Part shown: positions 23,025-23,035 of the stretch, in pieces
Numbering within the stretch: the stretch's first letter is position 1
Layout of the letters: every line of letters starts with the position of its first letter
Source of the DNA: Lentisphaerota bacterium
GTDB taxonomy: Bacteria; Verrucomicrobiota; Lentisphaeria; Oligosphaerales; Oligosphaeraceae
Length of the DNA: 23,035 nt
NCBI GenBank assembly: GCA_012800565.1
Contig: JAAZIZ010000332.1
Span: 1-23,035 of the forward strand
Reading direction: 5' to 3'
The notes under the pieces: generated by a model
Database searches by the model: none
The model's input: only the letters and a program-made list of their open reading frames with translations
Told to the model about the DNA's origin: nothing
Position numbers and translations under genes: made by a program

Positions 23025-23035
23025 GGCACTATGCA

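Overview
The window looks like a chromosomal segment from an anaerobic, carbohydrate-degrading bacterium, most likely of the Planctomycetota-Verrucomicrobiota-Chlamydiota group and perhaps Lentisphaerota. This is inferred from gene content, not from a marker gene. The pointers are Fe-S MinD-type ATPases with a NifX-like protein and a DUF5320 protein (common in anaerobes), a DUF4091-type secreted hydrolase, two Gfo/Idh/MocA oxidoreductases, a kinase-like membrane protein beside a PEGA lipoprotein, and MEP-pathway IspG.

Region 1 (1-4506) is a divergent module. On the minus strand, a DUF5320 Gly-rich protein, a double Fe-S MinD-like ATPase and a NifX-like protein form an apparent operon. On the plus strand lies a PAS-AAA+-Fis sigma-54 activator. 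The 248-bp divergent region holds a good minus-strand sigma-54 promoter (TGGCAT-N5-TTGC), a weaker plus-strand one and two perfect palindromes, so the activator probably controls the operon and perhaps itself.

Region 2 (4507-8483) is patchy and A/T-richer in parts. Four exact 23-bp tandem repeats precede an AAA/DUF4143 ATPase gene. That gene is bracketed by two near-identical 18-bp direct repeats, which suggests an acquired gene. A secreted family-10-like glycosidase follows, and then a 258-bp element with perfect 21-bp terminal inverted repeats and several internal hairpins (MITE-like).

Region 3 (8484-21727) is a collinear plus-strand run of G/C-rich genes: a Gfo/Idh/MocA oxidoreductase; a 1204-aa protein with a degenerate kinase-like domain, one membrane span and a large outside region of ConA/LamG-like sandwiches; a PEGA/TPR-like lipoprotein; a CE7-like deacetylase; a second Gfo/Idh/MocA protein lacking the usual EKP lysine; a secreted LamG+DUF4091 hydrolase; and a cytoplasmic GH20-like protein. 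My reading is a glycan-use locus with its own surface-sensing proteins. Substrate and sensing are inference.

Region 4 (21728-23035) holds ispG on the minus strand, with seven 9-bp tandem repeats directly upstream of its ribosome binding site.

The most unusual items are the pseudokinase/ConA membrane protein paired with a PEGA lipoprotein, the 258-bp inverted-repeat element, the fused double Fe-S ATPase with its two-way sigma-54 control region, and the short tandem repeats at 4737-4828 and 22962-23024.
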